Assembly (NCBI GenBank): GCA_029563035.1
Contig: JAKQTP010000129.1
Location: forward strand, 1-52,909
Reading direction: 5' to 3'
Source of the DNA: an archaeon
GTDB taxonomy: Archaea > Iainarchaeota > Iainarchaeia > CSSED10-239
Length of the DNA stretch: 52,909 bases
Part shown: positions 25,201 to 34,400 of the stretch, piece by piece
Layout of the letters: each line of letters starts with the position of its first letter
How positions within the stretch are numbered: position 1 is the stretch's first letter
The notes under the pieces: model-generated
The model's input: the letters and a program-made list of their open reading frames with translations, nothing else
Told to the model about the DNA's origin: nothing
Databases searched by the model: none
Position numbers and translations under genes: made by a program

Positions 25201-27623
25201 AATTCTTTGTATATTTCTTCATTAATAATATCAGTTTTATCTTTACCAGTAGTTTTAAATAATTCATCTATGGCATTTTTAACTGAATCATATAAAGTTC
25301 TATTTATCATTGTGTCAGTATAAAATGTAGAAAAAGTATTTGGTTCTATATTTATTTTTTTAGACCCATCAAATAAATCAAATAAACTTGTTTGATGTTC
25401 TAATACTTTAAATTTATCTAATATTTTTTTATTAGCTTCTCCTATAGAGATAGTAAAGTTTTCAAATTGTTCATCCATTTCTGTTAATCTATCTTTAATA
25501 GTTTGCCATTCTTTTGAATTAGTTTTAACAGTTGGTAACTTACTTTTTAAATTATTATATTCTTTTATTAAATTTTGAAAATTATTATAATCAATTTCTT
25601 TAGCAAGTTCATCTTTTTGTTTAATAAGTAATTCTTTTATATTTTCAAAAGGTTTAGATATTTCTTCTATAATAGATTGATCGACTAATTTTTGAATAAG
25701 CTCAATAAATTTATATTCATTAGTTTTTAAAAATACTTTTAATAAATCAGTATATTCATAATTTTTTAAAAACTTATATAAGCTTTCTATATCAGTTTTT
25801 AAACTATCTGTTATTTTAGCATAACGAATACCCTTATCATCGATAACTTTTAAAACAGCAAATTTATTTTTCATATTTTTAACTAACTTTTTATAATTTC
25901 TTATTTCTCTAGAATTATTAAATATAGCTTTTTTAATATCTAATTGAGTTATATTTTCAGAATGCCTTTGTATTTCAGCATTTAAATCGTCAATTTGAAT
26001 TTTAAGATTTGCTTTTTTATTTGTGTTTCGTTTTATATTTTTATATTGTTCATCTAAACTATTTCTTTTAGCTATTTTAGCACTAACATCTTGTGTTTCT
26101 TTATCATATAACTCATTTAGTTTAGGTTCAATTTGACTTCTAAGATTATCAAATTTTATTTTTGTTTCCTTATATAAAGTAGATGTTGTATCATTTATTT
26201 CAGATAATTCTTTTTCTAATTTAGTATAGTCTCTAATAGGCAAACCTTCAGAAAAATCCCCTATATCACTAAATAAAAGATTTGATAAAATTTTTTCTTT
26301 TTTAACAGAATTCTTTATAATACTTTTACGATAAATATATTCCATATCTACTCCTTTAAAGAAAGATTGAAATTTATCTTCTGTATTTAATAAAGTATTA
26401 CTTGCAAACTTTTTAACTATTTTTGGTGCAAAACGAATTACAGCAGTAGGAGGGAATATAATATTAAACATAGCAAAAGTTAATTGGTCATCAATATGAT
26501 CAATTTGTCCTAATGCTCCTGCAATAGTATTAGTAACATTTTTATATGCAGCACTTTTTGTTTCTTCAACAAACTTTTTAATAACATCAACAGCACCATT
26601 TTCGGGACTTGTGGCATTTAACATTTTAATAATACTAGCTGGATTTTCATCTAATACAGCACGAGATAATTGTTTCATTATTGTTTTATTTGTTTCAGCC
26701 TCTTTTACAAGTTTTGTTAAACTCTCAGATGTTTCTACAATACTCTTTACTTGTGGATTAGATGCTATTTCTTTTGCTATATTTTTAGCAGAAGTTTTTC
26801 CTAATGACATAGAACCAATTGCAGAAATGAATCCTGGGTCAGTAAGTAAATCACCTAATAGGTCTATAGCAAAATTAGGAATTCTTCCTAAATCTATTCC
26901 AAGTTCTTTCCTAATAACTTCGAAATCATAAGATGTACGTCCAGAATAATGTAGTCCATAAGCTTTCATTATATTTTCTACTGGGTCTGTATTGGTTACT
27001 TTTGCGTAAATAGATGCTCTTATAGTTTCTCCTCCACTAAGAACATCCATTGATTTACCAACGGAATATAAACCTTTTAGTGCAGAATAAGCAATACCAC
27101 CCTGACGATATGGTTCTACAATAACATTATTAATTAAATCTCTACTAGCATAAGTAGTAGAATAATCTCCTGCTATTGCACCAGCAGCTCCACCAGCAAT
27201 AGCACCAATTTTTGAACCAGTGTTTATTGCCGCTGTGATTGCTTTTCCTGCTGGAATAGCTGCTATACCTAATGTTCCCATATCAGGAGTAAGTGCTGAT
27301 GCAATTAACATAGTAACTGCAGTAGTTACTCCAGCAATTATTCCACCTAAGTAAGCACCTTTTGCTGCGCCAACTCCTGCACCTATTAGACGTCCAGTTA
27401 CTTCTGTACCAAAAGATTGATCATATTTTTCTCTATAGTAATTACGAATTCTTTGATTAAAAAGGACATCAGTAAAAAGATAAGGTTTATTTGCCTCATT
27501 TCTTTTTTCTAATGCCCTTAATTTATTTTGTTCAATCATTTCTTGTACAGAAGATATAACAGTAGTTGGAACATAAGGATTATATACTCTTATTCTTGGG
27601 ACTTTTGGTAAACTATTTTGCAT
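19221..27623 (-). CDS. Giant virion-associated protein with embedded DnaQ-like exonuclease
   Basis: 2800 aa, last gene of the virion operon. The N terminus (~70-160) is Gly/Ala-rich with glycine-zipper-like hydrophobic stretches (AGVGAAKGAYLGGIIAG). Long lysine/glutamate coiled-coil regions follow (~450-1330). Residues ~1385-1650 contain an intact DEDDh exonuclease: FDTETS (D1392, E1394), HNAEFD (D1505) and HDADIDIDVT (H1628, D1633). The C terminus has hydrophobic segments (IYPIKFVSLLFSAPFVIQN). Size and position match ejected internal virion proteins of podoviruses. I found no lysozyme or RNA polymerase motif, though such domains could be divergent. Confidence 0.8.
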   Translation of the reverse strand: MQNSLPKVPRIRVYNPYVPTTVISSVQEMIEQNKLRALEKRNEANKPYLFTDVLFNQRIRNYYREKYDQSFGTEVTGRLIGAGVGAAKGAYLGGIIAGVTTAVTMLIASALTPDMGTLGIAAIPAGKAITAAINTGSKIGAIAGGAAGAIAGDYSTTYASRDLINNVIVEPYRQGGIAYSALKGLYSVGKSMDVLSGGETIRASIYAKVTNTDPVENIMKAYGLHYSGRTSYDFEVIRKELGIDLGRIPNFAIDLLGDLLTDPGFISAIGSMSLGKTSAKNIAKEIASNPQVKSIVETSESLTKLVKEAETNKTIMKQLSRAVLDENPASIIKMLNATSPENGAVDVIKKFVEETKSAAYKNVTNTIAGALGQIDHIDDQLTFAMFNIIFPPTAVIRFAPKIVKKFASNTLLNTEDKFQSFFKGVDMEYIYRKSIIKNSVKKEKILSNLLFSDIGDFSEGLPIRDYTKLEKELSEINDTTSTLYKETKIKFDNLRSQIEPKLNELYDKETQDVSAKIAKRNSLDEQYKNIKRNTNKKANLKIQIDDLNAEIQRHSENITQLDIKKAIFNNSREIRNYKKLVKNMKNKFAVLKVIDDKGIRYAKITDSLKTDIESLYKFLKNYEYTDLLKVFLKTNEYKFIELIQKLVDQSIIEEISKPFENIKELLIKQKDELAKEIDYNNFQNLIKEYNNLKSKLPTVKTNSKEWQTIKDRLTEMDEQFENFTISIGEANKKILDKFKVLEHQTSLFDLFDGSKKINIEPNTFSTFYTDTMINRTLYDSVKNAIDELFKTTGKDKTDIINEEIYKEFVNIINNFSSSCQESAVISRIIDNIRKYLQDYKKFEIVNKSDTTYKLWKESNPEDILLDTSDYHNELGRVTTEIENLERKFDLSNSETTKKIYANRIEKFKTYQEELKNEILKQKINNVKPKETIYKTAKYRATQTKVAKFYDNNSKAYLEYHDIESIDQLKNKLREIHKEVITSKMFTSKSYMFGIEQYNNIIGFIDLLDRNIADIDVYKIYNTQSNNFIKLYEDLRKTLISLIRDNKSISLKKLSDTYDLLNKYDSIQLYYAINQYSENTNRIISRYELKYRQLINQKNSLSVKNDPNYEIKLEKINQELIELEKNKLEYKQNLTTLKKAVDDLFKKEDIPNFINKEFLVMSYLRREFENISNDMVSEYTLLAKLTKDKTILNKFFQRAIPLASLNVEDPFLKAFKKVLQELSESIIKLNLGTPDMFNKQVELQKIIYDLISQKKKYDLLEADLGIKFDIKLNKDYKIESATIKGFKGPEIDGFIKEVLQNKDDPFASSLFIKKYSKEQMILENPKQKNIINKWFSDPKTATKKSYGGKYNVDKFIESLEDLTSGITQKNSAVLHKSIQFNNGGLPKFIYIFDTETSAGGQLLNQAMLLQFTIKKYAVDNTGTLKMIDANDIFIDPDEFKQASKYGFTIDKESMNVNKITLDKLKENKIKGNTKTIEEIYSYLLNKETGIFNQADSMIVAHNAEFDMGVLFNNYLRTKEGSAIKDQIGNVFDDAGKITENGRTLYSTFDNNIVDSLALSRAYPYFDTSDITFSKNNSELAKAAGVPYTKTYYESGEFNFKDYVGLEERYYFDDTNKRTVEIFYNGKPLHDADIDIDVTSIWFEKLYKKLKDNSTVAIEKNPNLNFYDVISDPTAAIGEQNYNYDKVIKYIEEQYMGNKLPEIIYYVLNNHKNISSIDDIIELSTELHYNKQKFMANFVQYKDRSIDFDEKLTKELDVLEEYLNELEEQYHSSLYLFNRFTNRKNLVNLKLNTNIVNLQLLQKGILYNGSFRILRDVITNSPDLEEGSGMQFIADILAKVDHPEIIKLRSYIQDIWESALWQDNILKDLDTGNGQLDLFFQLLKEAEKTRKKLAQGKIDIDKFSEQLFTDLQTLIYRRTQNSSFISQDVVIKIVNRTIECVRDNKSISMFAESDVSNELFEKIKSNIIDPLSRFMSTQVLSSEGVPRQVYDTALEEFNKNFREALDEIRYVLSTTKQENRINRNKFYDLNELIMQTKQKPFDLVNKNSLHTIKYPHEYKDGEYIGTPIRDSNKLKKLSNDPVSDLYTKTENKFYGYNDVQETKIYQHWSAIAKELEVDTNDFLQFINEQKINTKQKGNRIALSFWNYITKEELNLPDDEMKRIKRIEALIDSIEDMDYVTDIKEYKNRLRIAYIHGLFTYKQDILNVSNISRFELIRKIKNSVNTSNKIVSSIKNICKTPDDLKMFFSKRPDLRLAILDDNNKVRLLKTSDTETLQYFLDDMDSQYFITGKDEYLNILHDLGQKLEISPVLRGLHNAIIYPIKFVSLLFSAPFVIQNVTAATLQNLTEHNYNFISTIGSLTKTAETFNLWKHYFNDLTSDKRVIEILGNTEEVEGRWIELLTKQDSNEFIKLPSEIQDYIKKLNPKQIKEIKELNEILSTNASFGELKEIQRNYLKSVLKKERIQELKSKSNLTLEEETELYTINDTPNNSFKTLEEEYNDLKEKARNKLLKDDKDYARYYSLRYKIGNESNKFIAWMQKIKAVKRWTEINSDIETIFRAEMIKTALKQGYDISEATQKVISKHFIYSDKAEYMKWLEVFFPFANYPIKATKLFNDYLGDYGFVKFMYTFANNSWGDEDEDLENGYLLGRKSKGDIPMDGRLYNFGNPLLENISNIMDPVKAANNKLNPLFKPVVDLATGAQYNRYTQLPGVSVINNAQKTVKEYNNTGELHPGTFLGTSKPYYDRNYYTKNVYRRYPQRPTIYKSLYTSGGYSRVEMRMKPTNLNNVSYRVTDILNQYKYR

Positions 27624-27628
27624 ATTAT

Positions 27629-28654
27629 TTATTCCTTATCCTTTAAAAATGTAGTTTTATAAGCTTCTTTTCCATATTGATTAATATATTTTTGATTAGC
27701 CGCTAATGCAGCTATTTGTTGATTAATATAACTAGCATAAGCAGAAGATGATGCAAAATTTTGTGCACCACTAGTAAGTAGTGCTTGCTTATTAGAATTA
27801 ACTTGTTCATATAATCCTGATAAAACATTTGTTTTTTGAGACATATAATTTTGTCTATTTTGAACTTTAGTATTAATAAGTCCTGAAGCTACCTCTGTAG
27901 CACCAGACTGTGAAGCAAACATGTTAGCAAGTTGCATAGAAGCAAGCTGTGCAGAAGTAGTACCAGCTTTTAATGCTTTAGTTCTTTGCTCAGCAATTAA
28001 ATTTTCTAATTCTAATTGTTTCTGACCAATCATTTTATAGGCATCCATCTCAGCACTATTTAATAAAGATTCAGATAAATCTTGTTCTTTATCAATGGAA
28101 CTATACATATCTCCTTTATATTGCTGTGCTAGTTTACTATTTGGATCAGTCATTAAACCAACTTGGTCTTTATAAGCTTGTTCTTGTAAATCAGATAAGA
28201 AATCTTTAGTATTTAAATCTTCAGATAATTCTTTATTATCAAATCCTAAAATAGATCTAAGATTACCATCATTATTAGCTATAACTTCTTTCATTAAGTT
28301 TTTAATTACTTTTTGTTTAGTATCACTAGATATATTTTTTCTTTTAAAATATTGACGTATTTCTTCATTATTTAAATTTTGTCCAAGTAAATAATTTATT
28401 AAGTCTTGATAAGCAGGATTTTTATTAGGACCTTCAGTAAAATCAGATGATACAGGATTATTATTCATAATTTCTTTCATTAAGTCTTTAATTACTTTTT
28501 GTTTAGTATTACTAGATATATTTTTTGTTTTAAGAAATTGATTTATTTCTTCATTACTTAAATTTTGTTTACGTAAATAATTTATTAAGTCTTGATAAGC
28601 ATAATTTTTACTAAGACTTCCATAAAAATTAGACGGTACAGTATAATTATTCAT
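27629..28654 (-). CDS. Internal virion-like protein with tandem 60-aa repeat
   Basis: 341 aa. Residues ~4-66 and ~72-135 are two copies of one unit (AYQDLINYL, L(S/N)NEEI, KNIS, TKQKVIK(D/N)LMKE). The rest is alanine/glutamine-rich and helical (TSAQLASMQLANMFASQSG), typical of internal core or ejection proteins. It lies just upstream of the giant protein gene with a 5-base gap. No catalytic motif is visible. Confidence 0.7.
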   Translation of the reverse strand: MNNYTVPSNFYGSLSKNYAYQDLINYLRKQNLSNEEINQFLKTKNISSNTKQKVIKDLMKEIMNNNPVSSDFTEGPNKNPAYQDLINYLLGQNLNNEEIRQYFKRKNISSDTKQKVIKNLMKEVIANNDGNLRSILGFDNKELSEDLNTKDFLSDLQEQAYKDQVGLMTDPNSKLAQQYKGDMYSSIDKEQDLSESLLNSAEMDAYKMIGQKQLELENLIAEQRTKALKAGTTSAQLASMQLANMFASQSGATEVASGLINTKVQNRQNYMSQKTNVLSGLYEQVNSNKQALLTSGAQNFASSSAYASYINQQIAALAANQKYINQYGKEAYKTTFLKDKE

Positions 28655-28657
28655 AAT

Positions 28658-29701
28658 CTACACCTCCTTAACATTAGAAATAACCGTTGGTACTGTTTCA
28701 CTAGGAATAAATACAGTAGGTGGAATTTCTTCTTTTATAAAATTTTGTTCTTTTTCTTTTGGTACTTCTGGTTGTTTAGTTTGTATTTTATTAAATTCTT
28801 TGTCTACCCAAGTATCATATCTTTTAATAATACTATCTCTAAACAGAGCATCATGTAAAATAACTTCAATACTATATCGTTTAGAATAATTTAAAGAAAA
28901 ATTAATTTGCATTATAATTGTAAATAATTTTGAAAATGTTTTTAATAAAACCGATGCAGTTATACCATCAGCCCAATCTATAACAATAGAAGCTGTTAAT
29001 ACAGATATTGCAAAAGTTAAAAGATATTTTGGTAATAAATCTCTTGCAACCTTTACAGCTTTATTTTTAATAATATAATCTTCATCTTCACTTGTTGTAG
29101 GAATACCAGAAAATATTAATTTTTCAGAAATAGTATTATATTTTATTTTAATATTTTCAATATTTTTATTAATATAATCTGTACTCAATAATTCTTCAAA
29201 ATAGTCTCTTCGTTTACAATATCGACTTTTACGTTTTTGTTCATCAGTTCCACTAAGATAAATATGTAATCTTTTAGGTGTCGATTTTAAATGGTCGTAT
29301 TTTTTCATTATTTTCTTTTTAAATGCAGCTTTTTTATATTTTATATTTATACTATTTATAAATTTTTCAAATATTAAAGGAATAAATTGGGTTGTTCTAA
29401 AAACAGCAATTCCATTAACAACTTGTAAATAATCTTTATCATTTTCTTTATATTGGTCATTTTTAATAAGTAATATAGATATAATAATAGATAGAGTTCC
29501 CGCATTAGTGGTAATTAGATTCATCCAAAAAGATGGAGTAAATATCTCTTCAAATGAGAATCCTGCACTAATATAATCTGTTAAACCTATCATAGCTGAA
29601 CCAAAAAGTAAAGTAAAAATAATAGGAATATATACAAGTTTTAATTTAGGAGTTTTATTTGGTATTTCATTACTAAACATTTTTTTTAGATTTTGCTCCA
29701 A
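28658..29701 (-). CDS. Multi-pass membrane protein, 347 aa
   Basis: Hydrophobic segments lie at about residues 24-44 (IPIIFTLLFGSAMIG), 60-82 (MNLITTNAGTLSIIISILL) and, after a charged middle, ~220-260 (YLLTFAISVLTASIVI). A proline-rich tail follows (PEVPKEKEQ, IPPTVFIPSE). It is in a cluster with another membrane protein (29707-30195) and a coiled-coil protein. It may be a virion membrane component for genome delivery, or part of lysis; neither is shown. Confidence 0.65.
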   Translation of the reverse strand: MEQNLKKMFSNEIPNKTPKLKLVYIPIIFTLLFGSAMIGLTDYISAGFSFEEIFTPSFWMNLITTNAGTLSIIISILLIKNDQYKENDKDYLQVVNGIAVFRTTQFIPLIFEKFINSINIKYKKAAFKKKIMKKYDHLKSTPKRLHIYLSGTDEQKRKSRYCKRRDYFEELLSTDYINKNIENIKIKYNTISEKLIFSGIPTTSEDEDYIIKNKAVKVARDLLPKYLLTFAISVLTASIVIDWADGITASVLLKTFSKLFTIIMQINFSLNYSKRYSIEVILHDALFRDSIIKRYDTWVDKEFNKIQTKQPEVPKEKEQNFIKEEIPPTVFIPSETVPTVISNVKEV

Positions 29702-29706
29702 TGGTA

Positions 29707-30195
29707 TTATTCTCCTTTGCTTAATATTTCTCGTTTACGATATTTTTGATATTCCACATCTGCTAAATATTCATTTTTATAATACCTATAAGCTGGTTCA
29801 AAAATAAATAAGACAATCATGTTACACCAAAAATACCAATTAAATACAAATTGTATATCATTTAATAATCGTTCCATAATTGTTCTCATATTACCTAAAA
29901 GGAAAAACAATGCTACTAAAGGAATAGCTTTTACTATACCATTAATTATACAACGAAACATTGTAAAAGGTAAACTATTAATATGTTTAATTATTTTTTT
30001 AAAGTATATAATAAATACAATTAAAATAATTGAGATACCAATAATTGGTAATTGTATTTTTGTTGGTTGTGCCATAAAATGTTGAATTATTTCATACTTA
30101 CTAACCATTACTGCTGAAGGAAGTATTGCACCAAATACAATAGCCAACGTAAATAATATATCCATTTTTAAATGATTAGACAGTTTCTTCCACAT
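29707..30195 (-). CDS. Four-segment membrane protein, 162 aa
   Basis: Predicted segments are near residues 14-33 (FTLAIVFGAILPSAVM), 47-65 (IQLPIIGISIILIVFIIYF), 84-103 (GIVKAIPLVALFFLLG) and 118-136 (WYFWCNMIVLFIF). The C terminus is basic. It overlaps the upstream gene by 20 bases. Size and topology would suit a holin, but its place among virion genes leaves this open. Confidence 0.65.
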   Translation of the reverse strand: MWKKLSNHLKMDILFTLAIVFGAILPSAVMVSKYEIIQHFMAQPTKIQLPIIGISIILIVFIIYFKKIIKHINSLPFTMFRCIINGIVKAIPLVALFFLLGNMRTIMERLLNDIQFVFNWYFWCNMIVLFIFEPAYRYYKNEYLADVEYQKYRKREILSKGE

Positions 30196-30739
30196 TTTTA
30201 AAACTATCCAGTAAGGCTTTTGCTTTTTTATCTATTTCTTCAGCAGATTTTTTTGTTTGTTCGATAATAATTTTCTTTTCTTCTTTAATTTCTTTTACAA
30301 CTTCTACACCAAGTTCTGCTTTTTTTGTGACTCCATCAATTACTTTTTGTACAGGAGCTAAATCCATACCACTCTTTTGTAGGTTAGATAATTGGTTAGA
30401 TATAGCAATTTTTGTTTCAGAACTAATTGCAGGAGAATCTAGAAATGCCATTGAAAGAATATTTGCCAAAGAAGAAACGCTGTTTGTTAATGTTTCAATT
30501 TTTTCTTTAGCTTCTTTTGTTTCTATTTTATTTTCGGTTAAAACAGTATCCTGTATTGCTAATTTAGAAAGTACATTTCCTAAACTATTAGCAAATACTT
30601 TTTCAGAATTGATTAATTTATTTTTGGCATTTGACCAAATTTTTGTTAGAAAAACCATAAAAATACCAGATGCTATTTGTGTAAAAGTTCCTAGCCATTC
30701 TGCTCCAAATATGTTATTCATTAAATCATTAAAACTCAT
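30176..30739 (-). CDS. Membrane-anchored coiled-coil protein, 187 aa
   Basis: A hydrophobic stretch near the N terminus (WLGTFTQIASGIFMVFLTKI) is followed by long helical Lys/Glu/Ser segments (LTENKIETKEAKEKIETLTN) and a terminal coiled coil (VVKEIKEEKKIIIEQTKKS). It resembles tail- or membrane-associated phage proteins of unknown function. The two neighbours downstream are also membrane proteins. Confidence 0.65.
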   Translation of the reverse strand: MSFNDLMNNIFGAEWLGTFTQIASGIFMVFLTKIWSNAKNKLINSEKVFANSLGNVLSKLAIQDTVLTENKIETKEAKEKIETLTNSVSSLANILSMAFLDSPAISSETKIAISNQLSNLQKSGMDLAPVQKVIDGVTKKAELGVEVVKEIKEEKKIIIEQTKKSAEEIDKKAKALLDSFKNVEETV

Positions 30740-30748
30740 GTTAGCCTC

Positions 30749-31414
30749 CTAAACTAATGTATATTTTTTGTATTTTTCTTCAGTAACTTCAACTTCTAAT
30801 TTAGCTAGACGTTCCGTTAACTGTGCATTACTTTGAGATAGTTTATTTAAAAGTATAATAAGTTCTTTTACTTTTGTATATAAATCTGTAAATGGATAAT
30901 CCCAAATATAAGAACCATCAGGACCCTGAGAAATTGGTATCATACCTTTTGATATATTACTACCAATTAACTTTTTATCAATAGCTTTACCATATAATAA
31001 ACTGTCAACCCTTGCATTTAATTCATTTACCTGTTTTCTTATTTCATAGTTTGGGTCTAAGTTAATGCAATTATCTTTAATCAAACTATCATAATTAACT
31101 TGGAAATATTGAATTCCCTCTACAGGTACTTTGTTTATTATAAATGTAAAACCAACAGAACTGTTTTTTAAATTTACGATATAATCTAAAATTTTATCTG
31201 TTAATATAATATTATTAGAAAATACATTTCCTTCATTTACTGTCTTTACATATTGTAAATAAAACTTATAAGGGATTTTTAAACCAGTAATAACACATTC
31301 AATTACAGAGTTAATTGGAAATTCTCCAACTAACCCTATAATATCACTTCTTGTATTAACAATTTTTATAAATTCATTAGTTTTTAATTTGTTATTAATT
31401 ACCTCTAATATCAT
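30749..31414 (-). CDS. Tail or baseplate-like structural protein, 221 aa
   Basis: The beta-rich N-terminal ~120 residues (ILEVINNKLKTNEFIKIVNT, VGFTFIINKVPVEGIQYFQV) are followed by a coiled-coil C terminus (VKELIILLNKLSQSNAQLTE). This head-then-coil layout is common in small tail appendage proteins. It starts 2 bases after the large tail protein gene. No specific family is recognised. Confidence 0.65.
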   Translation of the reverse strand: MILEVINNKLKTNEFIKIVNTRSDIIGLVGEFPINSVIECVITGLKIPYKFYLQYVKTVNEGNVFSNNIILTDKILDYIVNLKNSSVGFTFIINKVPVEGIQYFQVNYDSLIKDNCINLDPNYEIRKQVNELNARVDSLLYGKAIDKKLIGSNISKGMIPISQGPDGSYIWDYPFTDLYTKVKELIILLNKLSQSNAQLTERLAKLEVEVTEEKYKKYTLV

Positions 31415-31415
31415 A

Positions 31416-34400
31416 TTATCTCCTTCTATTTATATTTTTCTCTTTATAAATTAGAGAAAAACTTAAAAACTCATATATATTTTCTGAAGATAACTTCAAT
31501 ACAAAGGAAGGTAATCTTCCCTTTCCAAACACAGGTAATCTAAAATGACAACGCCCAGATGCTGTATAATGAGAATTACTTAAATCAAATTCAGCACCAT
31601 AAATTTGTGTATATGTATCACCTCTATTTGATATGTGTAAAAATTGACTTTGACCTTCAGTATATTCAGTTTCATCAGCAAGCCCACCATAATCATCTAC
31701 AATAATAGGACTTGTTTCTCCACCAATTACAATAGGAATACCATCAACAAAGAAACTACATTTAATATTGATAGCAGATTTACCAGCTATATTATTAAAA
31801 TCAAAAATTAAATCTTTGAAACGTTTATCATTTAAAGTATCCACACCTAAGAATCCAGAATTAATTATTGTTTCTATAGGATAATTTACTCCAGCAAAGT
31901 TATCTTTAAATACACCAATTTTATCATTAACATACATATTATTTAACTTATCAGCAGAATCAACTATAGTAAATTGTACTCCTAGATTTGGTTCAAAAGT
32001 ATAAAAAGATATAATTTTTTTAATTCCTTGATTAGGTATTGAATATATAGTCCAATATTTATAATTTTGATTATACCTATATATAACAACACTATAATAA
32101 TCTACATTATTTATTTTATATGTATAATTATGAATTACATTAATATATGTAGTATCAATAAATACTTTTCGTTCTATATAAATAATATCAATATTATGAG
32201 TAATGCTAACATTATTAATTAGTCTAATTAAACTTTCTGGGTTTAATAATACCTGATCAATATTTTCGGTTAATTTATATATGTTAATATTAGTAGGATC
32301 ATTATAATATTTATTAGTTACTACAATATAACCAACACCTCCACTAAAGAATAGTAGATTTGTACCTAATGTACTAACAGAACTTATATCAGAAGTGCTT
32401 ATCGATAAATTATTATATATTTTAGATAAAACTGCTTCTGTAACGGTTCCAATAGATGTTAACATAAATATATTATTTTTTCCAAAGATAACTAAATTAC
32501 TACTGTATTCAGTTGCATATATAATTTGTTCTCCAACATCTATTGAATAATAAGGGAAATTATAATACCATGGTTGTTCAAACATACTGAAGAATATTGT
32601 GTTTGTTTTAGTATAAGGTCCATATAAACCAATTTGCCCATTAAAGATACATAATCTAGTACAATCTTTAATATTTAAATCTTCTTTTAATTTTTCAGTA
32701 TCTACTATTTCTAATTCATAATCTACTTTTAACAAAGGCATTACAACAGAACTTGCTTGTAAATCATTAGTATAGAAATAATCTACACCATTATAATTAA
32801 ATTTATATCTAGGTTGAAGAATAAATTTAATCGCAAACTTACCAGCAGTTTCTGGAATCCAATCTTGTGTGGTTATTGGATTTTTTACTTTTGTACAAGT
32901 ACCTTCATTAACATAATATAATAAATTAAATGGGGTTATATCTATAAAAGCATCAGTATTATATTTAGCATATTGCCATTTACCATCTAATTGTAATGTA
33001 GTATTTATATTTAATGTATTTGTTATTCTTAATACAGCCGCTGTAATGTAATCAATTGAATTTGATGTTTTTGATAATAATGTATTTATTACAAAATCTA
33101 TATTTCCAAATTCAGTTTCTAAAACATAATTATCAAAAGATTCATTAATTATAAATACTTTATTTACAAATGGTATTTTAATATTTTGTGTTTTATTATC
33201 TGTATATTCTATATCTAGACTATTAATTTTCATAAATATATTTGTATATAATTTATCTGTTTCAGGATAAATTTGAACATAATTAGCATCATTTAAGATT
33301 AATTCTGCTGTATCTATTTTTTCAAGATTTGATTCTATTAATGTAGTAGATTCTGGACCAGAATATTGTAATCTTACTTCTAAATCATAAAAATCTGAAG
33401 TTATATGTTCTACCGATAATTGATATTCTGCATCATCAACTAATAGAAAATCTGGATTTGGAGTTAAACTATATTCTTTATATCCTAAACCAACATCTGT
33501 TATAGTAGGCTTTGATATTTTAGTTGGGACTCCATCTACATATTTATAAATATCGATAATCTCATCATGAACCTCATTATTATCTTGTAAATACATTGAT
33601 AATAATAAGAACGGATCCATTTCATTAGTTAAAGGATTTTTAACTTTTAATTTAATATCTGCAATACCTTCATAAGCAGTAGTAGTAGTTTTAAATATTA
33701 ATTTAACTTTATTATTTTCCTTAAAAATATATGGAGTTGCTATTCGAGAGTAATATGTACATAGTTTTGCCCTAGCTATAAATAATGTACTTGTATCAGC
33801 TGTATCTGTTTGTCCATATAAACTATAGTTTATTTTATAATTAAAATCAGGTTTATATGTATTTGTATAAAATGTATTATTCATAATAGCTTTAAGTGTA
33901 ATTTTATCATTACGAAGAGCTGTATTAATAATTGTTTTTTCATGTCCAGAAAGCGTAGCAATTACCCCTCTAATAAAAGTAGGATATAAATAATCTTCTG
34001 TATCTTCTGTATGAATTAATTCATCATTATATAAATTAAATCCAGTAGTTGATGCAGTTACTACATCTGGTAAATTACCTTGTAAATTATTACTTGGTAA
34101 TTCAATTTCAAAATAAGGATCATTATTTTCTCTTAATTTACATTTTAATATAATTAAACCTTGATAATATATTTCTGGATTATTATTTTTATCAGGTGCA
34201 ATTATTCTTCCAATAAACCCAATAGCGTCTAAATAATTAATTTTTATAAAATTTATTTGTTTAGTTTTGCTATTCACATTATGAATTATTGGTTTAGTTT
34301 CATTTAATTCGATTGCTTCAATAATGTAATCTTCTCTATCAATAGAGAGTTCTACTTGATTTTTCTGAGCGATATAAAGTGGATCAGTTTCTTGTGTATT

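Noticed and set aside
30327..30752. Plus-strand 141-codon frame opposite virion genes
   Set aside because: Opposite strand of a well-supported operon with no ribosome site; a shadow frame.
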